Positions 7,633 through 16,421 of a DNA stretch of 64,000 bases are shown here, in pieces. Origin of the DNA: DASWOJ01 sp964242415 (GTDB lineage Bacteria; Pseudomonadota; Alphaproteobacteria; Acetobacterales; Acetobacteraceae). A program made the position numbers and the translations under genes. The notes beneath the pieces were generated by a model that was not told where the DNA came from, did not search any database, and saw only the letters and a list, made by a program, of their open reading frames with translations. Numbering within the stretch: the stretch's first letter is position 1; each line of letters opens with the position of its first letter. Where the stretch lies: NCBI GenBank assembly GCA_964242415.1, contig CAXTAT010000017.1:46684-110683 (forward strand). The letters run 5' to 3'.

Positions 7633-9264
7633 ATGTCGGCCGCCATGAAGCAAACCCCATCGCCCGCGCATCACCGGTGCGACGCGGTCATCGTCGGCGC
7701 GGGGTTCTCGGGCCTGTATCAGCTCCATCAGCTCCGCGACCAGCTCGGCCTGTCGGTCGTGCTGCTGGAGGCCGGCGATGGCGTAGGCGGCACCTGGCAT
7801 TGGAACCGCTACCCCGGCGCGCGCTGCGACTCCGAGAGCTACACCTACTGCTACTCGTTCTCCAAGGAGCTGGAGCAGGAGTGGCGCTGGACCGAGCGCT
7901 ACCCCGGCCACGCCGAAATCCGCGCCTACCTCGACCACGTCGCCGACCGCTTCAACCTGCGGCGCGACATCCGCTTCGGCAGCCGCGTGGCTGCGGCGGC
8001 ATTCGACGACGCAACCAGCCGCTGGACCGTGACGACCGAGGCCAGCGACCGCTACGACGCCGAGTTCTTCATCCCCGCCGTCGGCTGCCTCTCCGCGGCG
8101 AACGTCCCCGCCATCCCTGGCCTGGAGGGCTTCCGCGGCACCTGGGTCCACACCGGCCGCTGGCCGCAGGAGGGCGTCGATTTCACCGGCAAGCGCGTGG
8201 GCCTCATCGGCACCGGCTCGACCGGCATCCAGGCAACCCCCGTGATCGCCGCGCAGGCGGCCCATCTCACGGTGTTCCAGCGGACCGCGAACTACAGCGT
8301 CCCGGCCCGCAACGGCCCGTTCACCGCCGAGGCGCAGGCCGACATCCGGGCGCAATACCCGGCGCTGCGCGACAAGATGCGCTCGGCCACCAACGGCCAT
8401 CCCTTCGACATCAGCCCCGATCCCGCGCTGAGCGTGACCGAGGAGGAGCGGCAACGCCGCTACGAAGCGGCATGGGAGGCAGGCGGCCTGCGGTTCCGCG
8501 CCGTGTTCGCCGACCTGCTGCAAAACAAGGAAGCCAACGACACCGCATCCGACTTCCTGCGCGCCAAGATACGCGCCGCCGTCCGCGACAAGGCAACCGC
8601 CGAGCGCCTGGTGCCGACCGACCACCCCTTCGCCAGCAAGCGCCCGCCGATCGACACCGGTTACTTCGAGGCGTTCAACCGCGACAACGTGGCCCTGGTG
8701 GACGTGAGGGCCTCGCCCATCACCGCCATCACGCAGGACGGCATCCAGACCGCGGATGCCGCCTACCCGCTCGACATCATCGTGTTCGCGACCGGGTACG
8801 ACGCGATGACCGGGCCGCTGCTGGCCATGGACATCACCGGCAGCGGCGGGCGGTCGCTGCGGCAGGACTGGGCGGCGGGGCCACGCACCTACTTGGGCCT
8901 GCAGACGCCGGGCTATCCCAATATGTTCACCATCACCGGACCCGGCAGCCCCTCGGTGCTGACGAACATGCCGGTGGCGATCGAGCAGCACACCCAGTGG
9001 ATCACCGCCTGCATCGCCCACCTGCGCGCCACCGGGCGGCAGCGGATCGAGGCGACGCCGGAGGCGGCGGACGCCTGGGTCGCGCACGTCAACGACGCCG
9101 CGAACGCGACGCTGCTGCCGCTGGCCAACACCTCCTGGTACCTCGGCGCCAACGTGCCCGGCAAGCCGCGGGTGTTCATGCCCTACGCCGGCGGCATGGC
9201 GCGCTACGCCGCGACCTGCGCCGAGGTCGTACAGGACGGCTACCGCGGCTTCGCCCTGAGCTAG
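7633..9264 (+). CDS. Flavin-containing Baeyer-Villiger monooxygenase (cyclohexanone monooxygenase-like)
   Basis: This 543-residue NADPH- and FAD-dependent monooxygenase inserts oxygen next to a ketone. The FAD motif GAGFSG is at residues 22-27, followed by 'GGTWHWNRYPGARCD', a block typical of cyclohexanone/phenylacetone monooxygenases. The type I BVMO fingerprint F-x-G-x-x-x-H-T-x-x-W-P is complete ('FRGTWVHTGRWP', residues 167-178), and the NADPH motif GTGSTG follows at about residue 193. The C-terminal 'FATGYDAMTG' and 'GPGSPSVLTNMP' are also family blocks. The start is the ATG 8 bases after AGGAG. It stands alone between an MFS gene and the ABC operon; its ketone substrate cannot be read from sequence. 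Confidence 0.92.
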   Translation: MSAAMKQTPSPAHHRCDAVIVGAGFSGLYQLHQLRDQLGLSVVLLEAGDGVGGTWHWNRYPGARCDSESYTYCYSFSKELEQEWRWTERYPGHAEIRAYLDHVADRFNLRRDIRFGSRVAAAAFDDATSRWTVTTEASDRYDAEFFIPAVGCLSAANVPAIPGLEGFRGTWVHTGRWPQEGVDFTGKRVGLIGTGSTGIQATPVIAAQAAHLTVFQRTANYSVPARNGPFTAEAQADIRAQYPALRDKMRSATNGHPFDISPDPALSVTEEERQRRYEAAWEAGGLRFRAVFADLLQNKEANDTASDFLRAKIRAAVRDKATAERLVPTDHPFASKRPPIDTGYFEAFNRDNVALVDVRASPITAITQDGIQTADAAYPLDIIVFATGYDAMTGPLLAMDITGSGGRSLRQDWAAGPRTYLGLQTPGYPNMFTITGPGSPSVLTNMPVAIEQHTQWITACIAHLRATGRQRIEATPEAADAWVAHVNDAANATLLPLANTSWYLGANVPGKPRVFMPYAGGMARYAATCAEVVQDGYRGFALS

Positions 9265-9310
9265 TACGCCGGGAGGCAGCGCCACCATCACCCAGGCGGC
9301 TGGCCGGCAA

Positions 9311-9337
9311 GCAGCCAAGTTGCCAGCAGCCAAGTTG
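9311..9337 (+). repeat. Short direct repeat upstream of the ABC transporter operon
   Basis: GCAGCCAAGTTG occurs twice (9311-9322 and 9326-9337) with a 15-base period, about 100 bases before the first gene of the long operon. A direct repeat at this place could be an activator or repressor site; it could also be chance. Confidence 0.3.
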
Positions 9338-9433
9338 ACGGTGCCGGCCGGCCCCCTATCATCGCCCCTGGTTGGCGGCGGGGACCGGCAGGGTGGTCGT
9401 CCCCCGCCCCGGAAACGCCTCGGAGACGAGCCA

Positions 9434-10558
9434 ATGGCGCAGGCGGCAGATCGGCATAACCAGGGCAGCCTCTCGAGCATGCCGGCGCATGGGACGGCGA
9501 CTCTCGCGCTGCGTGGCATCTCGAAGCGGTTCGGCGCAAAGCCGGCAATCGACAACGTGTCGCTGCAGCTTGAGGGCAACGAATACGTCTCCCTCCTCGG
9601 ACCCAGCGGCTCCGGCAAGACCGTCCTGCTCCGTCTCATCGCCGGGTTCGAACGCCCGGACGCGGGCGAGGTGTGGCTCGGCGGCGAGCTGGTGTCGGGA
9701 CTGCCCGCGCATCGCCGCGGCATCGGCTTCGTGTTCCAGAACTTCGCCCTGTTCCCGAACTACACGGTCTTCGACAACATCGCCTTCGGCCTGAAGAACG
9801 GCAGCGCCAGGGGCGACGCCGCCACCCGGCGCGACCGGGTCAAGGCGATGGTCGCCCTGGTGGGCCTAGAAGGGCTGGAGGGCCGCGCCGTCCACCAAAT
9901 CTCCGGCGGCCAGCGCCAGCGCGTCGCCCTCGCCCGCACCCTGGTCACCGCACCGCGCCTCGTCCTGCTCGACGAACCCCTCGGCGCGCTCGACGCCAAC
10001 CTCCGGGCGCGCATGCGCGGCGAGCTGCGCCGCATCCGTGAGCAACTCGGCACCACCTTCCTGCACGTCACCGGCAGCGAGTCGGAGGCCCTCTCGATGG
10101 GCGACCGGGTGGTCATGCTCGACGCCGGACGCATCGCGCAGATCGACCGGCCGCAGACCGTGTATCACCACCCCGCAGGGCCGAACGTCGCCCGGTTCCT
10201 GAACTGCTACAACATGTTCGAGGGCGTCATCGACGGCGGCGCCTTCCGCGCCAGCGCCGCCGCCTTCCCAATCGCCGGCCGGGTGGTCCCCGCGCCAGCC
10301 CCGCACTACGCGATCCGCCACGATCTCGTGCAGATCCGGCCGGCCGCTGCGCCCTTCCTGGGCGGCGAGGCAGTGGTCGAGGCGACGTTCCTCGCCAGCG
10401 AGTATGCCGGCGCGGTGGTGATCAACCTGTTCGCGTTGCCCGGCGGCGGCGTGGTCGAGGTCGAAAGCCACCTCAGCCAGCGCCGCCCCGAGCCGCTCGA
10501 CGTCGGCCGTGGCTACACTCTTGCATGGAGGGCGGCGGACGCAATCGTATTCGGGTGA
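9434..10558 (+). CDS. ABC transporter ATP-binding protein (spermidine/putrescine PotA type)
   Basis: This 374-residue ATPase has Walker A 'GPSGSGKTV', Q-loop 'FVFQNFALFPNYTV', signature 'ISGGQRQRVALART', Walker B 'LVLLDEPLGALD' and a C-terminal TOBE regulatory domain (after about residue 260). The H-loop position, which usually reads VTHDQ-E, is 'HVTGSESEALSMG': the switch histidine is replaced by Gly. That would be expected to weaken hydrolysis. A second complete ATPase (15117) with 'VTHAQSEAL' is present in the same operon. The start is the ATG at 9434 after GGAGACGAG. It is the first gene of the operon; the permeases follow within 6 bases. Confidence 0.9.
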   Translation: MAQAADRHNQGSLSSMPAHGTATLALRGISKRFGAKPAIDNVSLQLEGNEYVSLLGPSGSGKTVLLRLIAGFERPDAGEVWLGGELVSGLPAHRRGIGFVFQNFALFPNYTVFDNIAFGLKNGSARGDAATRRDRVKAMVALVGLEGLEGRAVHQISGGQRQRVALARTLVTAPRLVLLDEPLGALDANLRARMRGELRRIREQLGTTFLHVTGSESEALSMGDRVVMLDAGRIAQIDRPQTVYHHPAGPNVARFLNCYNMFEGVIDGGAFRASAAAFPIAGRVVPAPAPHYAIRHDLVQIRPAAAPFLGGEAVVEATFLASEYAGAVVINLFALPGGGVVEVESHLSQRRPEPLDVGRGYTLAWRAADAIVFG

Positions 10559-10564
10559 CGCTGC

Positions 10565-11488
10565 ATGCCGGTTCTGCCACAGACGACCCTCGACGGCCTA
10601 CCCTCCGCCGCCGCCGCCCCATCGCGGCCCGCCCGCATCGCCAAGCCCCCGGCAACCGCATACTGGCTGATCGCCCCCGGCGTGATCTGGATGTCGCTGT
10701 TCCTGCTGCTGCCGCTGCTGATGATGCTCTACGTCTCGTTCTGGACGCAGACCACCTTCAAGATCGAGCCGATCCTGACCACGAAAAGCTGGGTCGCCTT
10801 CTTCTCCAGCAGCACCTACGTCGGCGCGCTGTGGACCACCCTCCGCATCTGGCTCATCGTCCTCGCCGCCACCCTGGCCATCGGCTACCCCGCCGCGCTC
10901 TTCGTCGGCCTGCTCGTCCGCAACAAGACGCTGGCGACCGTCCTCCTCGTCCTGTGCGTCATCCCGTTCTGGACCTCGTTCCTGATCCGCGTGCTGGCGT
11001 GGCGGCCGATGCTGGGCACCGAGGGCGCGATCAACGACATCCTGCTCTCGCTCGGCCTGATCACCCACCCGATCGAGGCGCTGCTGTTCACCGACCTGTC
11101 GGTCATCATCGGCATGACCCAAATCTACTGCGTGTTCATGGTCGGCCCGATCGCCTTCACCCTCGGCCGCATCGACCCCAACATCATCGAGGCCGCGCGC
11201 GACCTGGGCGCCGGCTTCGGCCGCATCTTCCGCACCATCATCCTGCCGCTCAGCCTGCCCGGCGTCGTGGTCGGCGCGATCTTCGTCTCCGTCATGGTGC
11301 TCGGCGAGTTCGCCACCTCCGCCGCGCTGTCCGGCCGCAAGGTCAACCTGCTCGGCAACATCATCGTAACCCAGGTCGGCTCGCTCAAATGGGCCTTCGC
11401 CGCCGTCGCCGGCGTGGTCCTGACGGTCGTGATGGGCACCGTGGTCGCCCTGCTGTTGCGGGTCGTCGACCTGCAACGGGAGCTCTGA
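10565..11488 (+). CDS. ABC transporter permease (PotB type)
   Basis: This 307-residue integral membrane protein has an N-terminal cytoplasmic tail and about 6 TM segments. The EAA loop 'EAARDLGAGFGRIFRTIILP' contacts the ATPase. The family is that of spermidine/putrescine and iron/opine importers. It overlaps closely with its neighbours (6 bases from the ATPase stop, 3 bases before the next permease), so the two permeases should form a heterodimer. Confidence 0.9.
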   Translation: MPVLPQTTLDGLPSAAAAPSRPARIAKPPATAYWLIAPGVIWMSLFLLLPLLMMLYVSFWTQTTFKIEPILTTKSWVAFFSSSTYVGALWTTLRIWLIVLAATLAIGYPAALFVGLLVRNKTLATVLLVLCVIPFWTSFLIRVLAWRPMLGTEGAINDILLSLGLITHPIEALLFTDLSVIIGMTQIYCVFMVGPIAFTLGRIDPNIIEAARDLGAGFGRIFRTIILPLSLPGVVVGAIFVSVMVLGEFATSAALSGRKVNLLGNIIVTQVGSLKWAFAAVAGVVLTVVMGTVVALLLRVVDLQREL

Positions 11489-11491
11489 CCC

Positions 11492-12337
11492 ATGCAGGGT
11501 GCCGTGCTCAAGCCCGTCCTATCCGCCTACACCGTCATCTTCCTGGTGTTCCTCTACGCGCCGTTCCTAGTCCTGGCCGTACTATCCTTCCAAACCGGCC
11601 CAGAGGGCGGCCCGCAGTTCCCGATCATCCAGTGGTCCACCTACTGGTACCGCGACCTCTTCGGCCTGAACCCGCCATCGCGCATCGCCCCGCTGCCGAT
11701 CCAGGAAGGCCTGTTGCGCTCCCTGGCCCTGGCATTCGCAACCATGGTGGTCTCGACCGTGCTGGGCGTGATGTCGGCGCAGGCATTCCGCCAGCGATTC
11801 CGCGGCGCCGGCGTCGTGTTCTACCTGATCGTGCTCGGCATGATGGTGCCCGGCGTGCTTGTGGGCCTCGGCATGGCCCTGGTCGCCAACACGCTCGGGA
11901 TCGACCGGCACTGGTACACCACCGCCTTCGTGCTGCACGTCGTCTATACCTTCCCGTTCGCGTTCCTGGTGATGCTGGCGATCTTCAACCGCTTCGACCG
12001 CTCGCTAGAGGAGGCCGCCTGGTCCCTCGGCGTCTCGCCATCACGGACGTTCCGCACGGTGACGCTGCCGATGATCTTCCCCGGCGTCCTGTCGGCGATG
12101 CTGTTCGCCTTCACCCTCAGCTACGACGAGTTCTCCCGCACCCTGTTCGCCTCCGGCCGTGACCTCACCCTGCCGCTGGCGATCTACGGAACCTTCTCGG
12201 TCGAAATCCACCCCAACATCTTCGCCTTCGGGGTGCTGACCACGCTGTTCTCGTTCGCGCTGCTCACCGTTTACGCGATCCTCATGAGCCTATCGGTCCG
12301 TCGCGCCCGCCGCCTGGCGATCCAGGAGGAGGCATGA
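11492..12337 (+). CDS. ABC transporter permease (PotC type)
   Basis: This 281-residue integral membrane protein pairs with the preceding permease. The EAA loop reads 'EEAAWSLGVSPSRTFRTVTLP', and 'SYDEFSRTLFASG' is the PotC-type block after it. Its stop overlaps the start of the SDR gene (ATGA), linking import and enzyme synthesis. Confidence 0.9.
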   Translation: MQGAVLKPVLSAYTVIFLVFLYAPFLVLAVLSFQTGPEGGPQFPIIQWSTYWYRDLFGLNPPSRIAPLPIQEGLLRSLALAFATMVVSTVLGVMSAQAFRQRFRGAGVVFYLIVLGMMVPGVLVGLGMALVANTLGIDRHWYTTAFVLHVVYTFPFAFLVMLAIFNRFDRSLEEAAWSLGVSPSRTFRTVTLPMIFPGVLSAMLFAFTLSYDEFSRTLFASGRDLTLPLAIYGTFSVEIHPNIFAFGVLTTLFSFALLTVYAILMSLSVRRARRLAIQEEA

Positions 12338-13071
12338 CCGGCACCCTGGCCATCGTCACCGGCGCCGGATCGGGCATCGGCCAAGCAAGCGCCCGCCGCC
12401 TGGCGCACGATGGCTACGCCGTCGCCGTCAACGACCTCGACGCCGCCAGCGCGCAGGCCACCGTTGACGCCATCACCGCCGCCGGCGGCCGCGCCGTCGC
12501 CTGCCCCGGCGATGTCTCCGACCCCGCCGCCGTCACCGCTTTCACCACCGCCGCCGAGGCCGCATTCGGCCCCTGCGCCGCGCTGGTGAACAATGCCGGC
12601 TTCGTCCACCAGGCCCGCTTCGTTGACCTCACCGTCGCCGACTTCGACCGCATGTTCGCCGTCCACGTGCGCGGCAACTTCCTGTGCACCTCCGCCGTGC
12701 TGCCCGGCATGCTGGCCCGCGGTGCCGGCGCAATCGTCAGCATCGCCTCGCAACTCGGCCAGATCGGCGGCATCGAGCTGGCGCACTACAGCGCCGCCAA
12801 GGCCGCCATCGTCGGCATGACCAAGTCCCTGGCCCGCGAAGTCAGCGCGCAAGGGGTGCGGGTCAACGCAATCGCCCCCGGCCCGATCAATACGCCGCTC
12901 GTGATGGGGCTGTCGGAGAGCTGGCGGCGGGTCAAGGCCGCCGAGTTGCCGCTCGGCCGCTTCGGCGAGCCGGAGGAGGTCGCCGCCGCAGTCGCCTTCC
13001 TGGTCTCCCCCCAGGCCAGCCTATTCGTGGGCCAGACGCTCGGGCCAAACTCAGGAGACGTGATGCTGTGA
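12334..13071 (+). CDS. Short-chain dehydrogenase/reductase (SDR)
   Basis: This 245-residue classical SDR has the cofactor motif 'TGAGSGIG' (TGxxxGxG), 'NNAGF', the catalytic Ser in 'SIASQLG' and Y-x-x-x-K in 'YSAAK'. 'APGPINTP' follows the active site. It resembles FabG-type 3-oxoacyl reductases but probably acts on a small hydroxy compound handled by this operon. It is translationally coupled on both sides (ATGA and GTGA). Confidence 0.88.
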   Translation: MTGTLAIVTGAGSGIGQASARRLAHDGYAVAVNDLDAASAQATVDAITAAGGRAVACPGDVSDPAAVTAFTTAAEAAFGPCAALVNNAGFVHQARFVDLTVADFDRMFAVHVRGNFLCTSAVLPGMLARGAGAIVSIASQLGQIGGIELAHYSAAKAAIVGMTKSLAREVSAQGVRVNAIAPGPINTPLVMGLSESWRRVKAAELPLGRFGEPEEVAAAVAFLVSPQASLFVGQTLGPNSGDVML

Positions 13072-13832
13072 GCGACACGGATAAGACGGCGCTGATCTCA
13101 GGCGCCGGCATCGGCATCGGCCGTGCCACTGCCCTGGCGTTCGGCGCGGCGGGTTACCGGGTCATCGTCACCGACGTGCTCGAAGCCGAAGGCGAGGCGG
13201 TCGCAACAGAAATCCGCCAGGCCGGCGGCGCCGCAGAATTTCACCCCCTCGACGTCCGCTCGACCGAGGCCGCCAACCGCGTCGTTGCCGACATCGAGCG
13301 CCGGTTCGGCGCCCTCGCCGCGCTGGTCTGCAACGCCGGCATCGCCCACAAGACCCCGGTGGCGACCATCACCGACGAGGTCTGGGACCACACGTTCGAG
13401 ATCGACCTGAAAGGCATGCTGCGCCTGATCCGCGCCGCCGCCCCGGCGATGCGCCAGGCCGGCCAGGGCGCAATCATCTGCACCTCCTCGATCATGGGCG
13501 TGGCCTACGGATGGGACGAGCACGTACCCTACTCAGCCGCCAAATCCGGCGTGGTCGGCCTGGTGCGGGGCCTCGCCGTAGAGCTGGCGCGCTCGGGCAT
13601 CCGGGTCAACGGCGTGGCGCCGGGCTACATCCGCACCGCGCAACTGCTCTCGGCCGAGCATTCGCTTGGGCCAGAAGGCGCGGAGCGCGCCGGCGAGTTC
13701 ATCCCGATGGGCCGCATCGGCGAGCCCGGCGAGGTCGCCGACGTGATCCTGTTCCTGGCGTCCACCGCCGCCCGCTACATGACCGGGCAAGTCGTCGTGG
13801 TGGACGGCGGCCTCCTGGTCGGCCGCTATTAG
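13068..13832 (+). CDS. Short-chain dehydrogenase/reductase (SDR)
   Basis: This 254-residue classical SDR is the second in a row. It has 'SGAGIGIG' for cofactor binding, 'DVLEAEGEA' with an acidic residue after strand 2 (suggesting NAD), 'CNAGI', the catalytic Ser in 'CTSSIMG', Y-x-x-x-K in 'YSAAK', and 'VDGGLLVGRY' at the end. It starts at a GTG overlapping the preceding stop. Two SDRs between the permeases and the binding protein suggest sequential oxidation or epimerisation of the imported compound. Confidence 0.88.
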   Translation: MSDTDKTALISGAGIGIGRATALAFGAAGYRVIVTDVLEAEGEAVATEIRQAGGAAEFHPLDVRSTEAANRVVADIERRFGALAALVCNAGIAHKTPVATITDEVWDHTFEIDLKGMLRLIRAAAPAMRQAGQGAIICTSSIMGVAYGWDEHVPYSAAKSGVVGLVRGLAVELARSGIRVNGVAPGYIRTAQLLSAEHSLGPEGAERAGEFIPMGRIGEPGEVADVILFLASTAARYMTGQVVVVDGGLLVGRY

Positions 13833-13860
13833 CACTCGTTTCAACGGAGGGTTGGCAGCA

Positions 13861-15096
13861 ATGACGGACTTTGCAGACGTGGACCGACGCAGCATGCTGA
13901 AGCGCACCGCCGGCGCCATCGCCCTCGGGATCGGCGGCGGCACGCCCTTCCTGTCCTCGCGCCAGGCGTGGGCGCAGGCCAATGCGGTGGCCAAGGAGGA
14001 GCTGCGCACCATCGGCCTCGCCGTCACGGTGCAGGAACGCATCCTCGCCGACTTCAAGAAGGAAAGCGGCGTCGGCTCGACCCAGGGCACGGCCGCGACC
14101 TTCCCCGACGCGCAGACCAAGATCCTCTCCGGCTCCAAGGACTACGATTGCTGGGAAGCGACGGGCGAGCGCCTGCCCTCGGTGGTGCAGACCAACAACA
14201 TCGACCCGATCCCGGCGGCGTCGCTGAAGAACTGGGCCAATATCCGCGACACCTTCACCAAGCCGAGCCCGAAATGGGGCAAGGCGGACCAGATCACCGG
14301 CCAGATCTGGTCGGACGACGCGCACACCAAGCTATGGATGGTCCCCGCCGTCTATAACTACGACTCGATCGGCTACAATCCCGATATCGTCTCCGCCGAG
14401 GAGGCCAATAGCTGGACCGCCATCTTCGACAAGAAGTGGAAGGGCAGGTCCGGCCTCAACACCGACCCGCTGATCGCCATCGGCCAAGCGGTGATGGCGA
14501 TGAACACGCTCGGCCTGTCGGACGTGAAGAACCCGGGCAACCCGAACCAAAAGGAGATCGAGGAGGCCACCAAGTTCCTGATCTCGAAGAAGAAGGACGG
14601 CCAGTTCCGTGCGCTGTGGGGCGATTTCGGCGAGCTGGTCAACCTGCTCGCGTCCGGCGAGATGGTGGTCTGCGACGCCTGGCAGCCGGCGGTGATGGCG
14701 GTGAAGGCGCAGGGCAAGTCGTGCAAGTACGCGATCCCCAGGGAGGGCTACCGCGCCTGGTCGATCGGCCCGACGATGATCGCCGGCACCAGCAACAAGG
14801 AGGCGGTGATCTCCTACGCCGACTACTGGCTGTCCGGGCCGCCCGGCATCACCGTCTCCGAACAGGGCTACTACTCGCCGACCACCAACATCAAGAACGT
14901 CATGCCGCCGGACAAGTATGCGTTCTGGTACGAGGGCAAGCCCTGGAAGGGCGCGCCCGAGCGCGGCGTCAAGGAAGGCGACCTGCGCGACGGCGGCTCG
15001 CTCGAAACGCGCGCCGGGCACGTGGCCTATTGGCACCAGTGGCCGGCGGAATACGACCTGCTGACGCAGAAGTGGGACGAGTTCCTCAACGCCTGA
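13861..15096 (+). CDS. ABC transporter substrate-binding protein (spermidine/putrescine type), Tat-exported
   Basis: This 411-residue periplasmic protein starts with 'DRRSMLKRTAGAIALGIGGG', a twin-arginine-type signal (RRSMLK) ending near 'RQAWAQA'. The mature part has the PotD-like type II binding-protein layout with 'LWMVPAVYNYDSIGYNP' and 'GEMVVCDAWQPAV'. The ATG at 13861 is chosen because GGAGG (13846-13850) is 10 bases upstream; the TTG at 13852 is too close. Ligands of this family include polyamines, opines, Fe3+ and various small organic cations or acids, so the ligand here must be judged from the catabolic genes. Confidence 0.9.
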   Translation: MTDFADVDRRSMLKRTAGAIALGIGGGTPFLSSRQAWAQANAVAKEELRTIGLAVTVQERILADFKKESGVGSTQGTAATFPDAQTKILSGSKDYDCWEATGERLPSVVQTNNIDPIPAASLKNWANIRDTFTKPSPKWGKADQITGQIWSDDAHTKLWMVPAVYNYDSIGYNPDIVSAEEANSWTAIFDKKWKGRSGLNTDPLIAIGQAVMAMNTLGLSDVKNPGNPNQKEIEEATKFLISKKKDGQFRALWGDFGELVNLLASGEMVVCDAWQPAVMAVKAQGKSCKYAIPREGYRAWSIGPTMIAGTSNKEAVISYADYWLSGPPGITVSEQGYYSPTTNIKNVMPPDKYAFWYEGKPWKGAPERGVKEGDLRDGGSLETRAGHVAYWHQWPAEYDLLTQKWDEFLNA

Positions 15097-15116
15097 CACC
15101 CTGACTAAGCGAGACC

Positions 15117-16217
15117 GTGGTGCTCTACGACCTGGAACTGACGTGCCTCGAAAAGACCTACGACAACGGCACCCCGGCGGTGCTGGACTTCAACCTCAAG
15201 GTCGAGAAGGGCGAGTTCATCGCCTTCCTCGGCCCGTCCGGCTGCGGCAAGACGACGACGCTGCGCATGATCGCCGGCTTCGAATCCATCACCGGCGGCG
15301 ACCTGCGCATCCGCGGCAAGCGCTACAACGAGGTGCCGCCGGAGCGCCGCCCGACCTCGATGATCTTCCAGAACTACGCCCTGTTCCCGCACATGACGGT
15401 CCGCCGCAACGTCGGCTACGGCCTTGAGGTGAAGGGCATGCCGCGCCCCGAGCGCGACGCCAAGGTGGACCGCATCCTGGACCGCCTGAGCCTGTCCGAC
15501 ATCGCCGGGCAGCGTCCGGACCAGCTTTCCGGCGGGCAGCGCCAGCGCATCGCCCTCGCCCGCGGCCTGGTGGTCGAGCCGCAGATCCTGCTGCTCGACG
15601 AGCCGCTCGGCGCGCTCGACGCCAACCTGCGCAAGGCGATCCAAGCCGAGCTGAAGCTGCTGCAACGCAACCTCGGCATCACCTTCGTCTTCGTCACCCA
15701 CGCGCAATCCGAGGCGCTGACCCTGTCGGACCGCGTCGTGGTGATGAACCAGGGCCGCATCGAGCAAGTTTCCACCCCGCTCACCCTCTACACCCGCCCG
15801 GCCACCCCCTTCGTCGCCCGCTTCATCGGCCGCAACACGATCTTCCCCGGCAGCGCCGGGCCGCAGCCAGGGCAGGTGACCACCGAATTCGGCGCATTCA
15901 GCGGCACGCCCGGCGGCAAGATCGCGGCCCACGCAGCCGCAGAGATCGTCATCCCCTCCGAGGCATTCGACGTGTTCGACGCCGAGGGCCGCGACCACGA
16001 CAGCCTAGCCGCCGAGTACGCCGGCAACGTCGTCGAGGGCCGCATCACCCGGCGCGAGGTGGTGGGCTACCTCGTAACACTCGACGTGGCGCTAGCCAGC
16101 GGGCGTCCGGTCGCGGTGGAGGGCCACGTCGGCAAGTTTGGCGCCGACGCGCTCGGCCCTGGCCAGCAGGTGCGCCTAGCCTGGCCGCAACAGGAAGCCA
16201 CTGTCATTGCCGCCTGA
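15117..16217 (+). CDS. ABC transporter ATP-binding protein (PotA type), second in the operon
   Basis: This 366-residue ATPase is complete: Walker A 'GPSGCGKTT', Q-loop 'IFQNYALFPHMTV', signature 'LSGGQRQRIALARG', Walker B 'ILLLDEPLGALD', switch His in 'FVTHAQSEAL', and a TOBE domain after about residue 240. It starts at a GTG 20 bases after the binding-protein stop. With the ATPase at 9434 it could form a heterodimer on the two permeases, or one could be the active copy. Confidence 0.9.
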   Translation: MVLYDLELTCLEKTYDNGTPAVLDFNLKVEKGEFIAFLGPSGCGKTTTLRMIAGFESITGGDLRIRGKRYNEVPPERRPTSMIFQNYALFPHMTVRRNVGYGLEVKGMPRPERDAKVDRILDRLSLSDIAGQRPDQLSGGQRQRIALARGLVVEPQILLLDEPLGALDANLRKAIQAELKLLQRNLGITFVFVTHAQSEALTLSDRVVVMNQGRIEQVSTPLTLYTRPATPFVARFIGRNTIFPGSAGPQPGQVTTEFGAFSGTPGGKIAAHAAAEIVIPSEAFDVFDAEGRDHDSLAAEYAGNVVEGRITRREVVGYLVTLDVALASGRPVAVEGHVGKFGADALGPGQQVRLAWPQQEATVIAA

Positions 16218-16421
16218 TGCCAACCGTCGGAAGTCCTGCCCGGTGACGCAGATACCGTCATTGCGAGCCGGCTTCGGCGCGGCAATCCAGGGGCGGCCGG
16301 CGCGGTCCTTGCCCGCTGGATCACCGCACCGAAGCCGGCCCGCAATCAAGGTTGCCAACTGGGGCGCGCAGGTCAGAACGTCCAGCGGCTGGTACGAGTC
16401 GCGCCAGAAAAGGAAGACAGC
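16218..16421. other. Intergenic region containing a palindromic repeat
   Basis: This 204-base spacer separates the transport half from the enzyme half of the operon and is largely filled by the REP-like element at 16257-16350. The gene at 16422 has AGGAAGAC a few bases before its ATG. Confidence 0.5.
16257..16350. repeat. Dispersed palindromic repeat (GTCATTGCGAG family), copy 1
   Basis: The left arm at 16257-16290 starts GTCATTGCGAGCC and ends GGCAATCCAG. The right arm at 16316-16350 starts CTGGATC and ends CCCGCAATCAA and is its near-perfect reverse complement. The same outer blocks recur at 48053-48140, 49791-49888 and, degenerate, 53604-53676. CATTGCGAGC...GCAATCCAG palindromes are widespread in proteobacterial intergenic DNA. 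Confidence 0.75.

Noticed and set aside
7438..9723. A 761-codon minus-strand open frame opposite the Baeyer-Villiger monooxygenase
   Set aside because: No domain; it is the complement of a well-supported gene and crosses a repeat and the start of the ABC operon.
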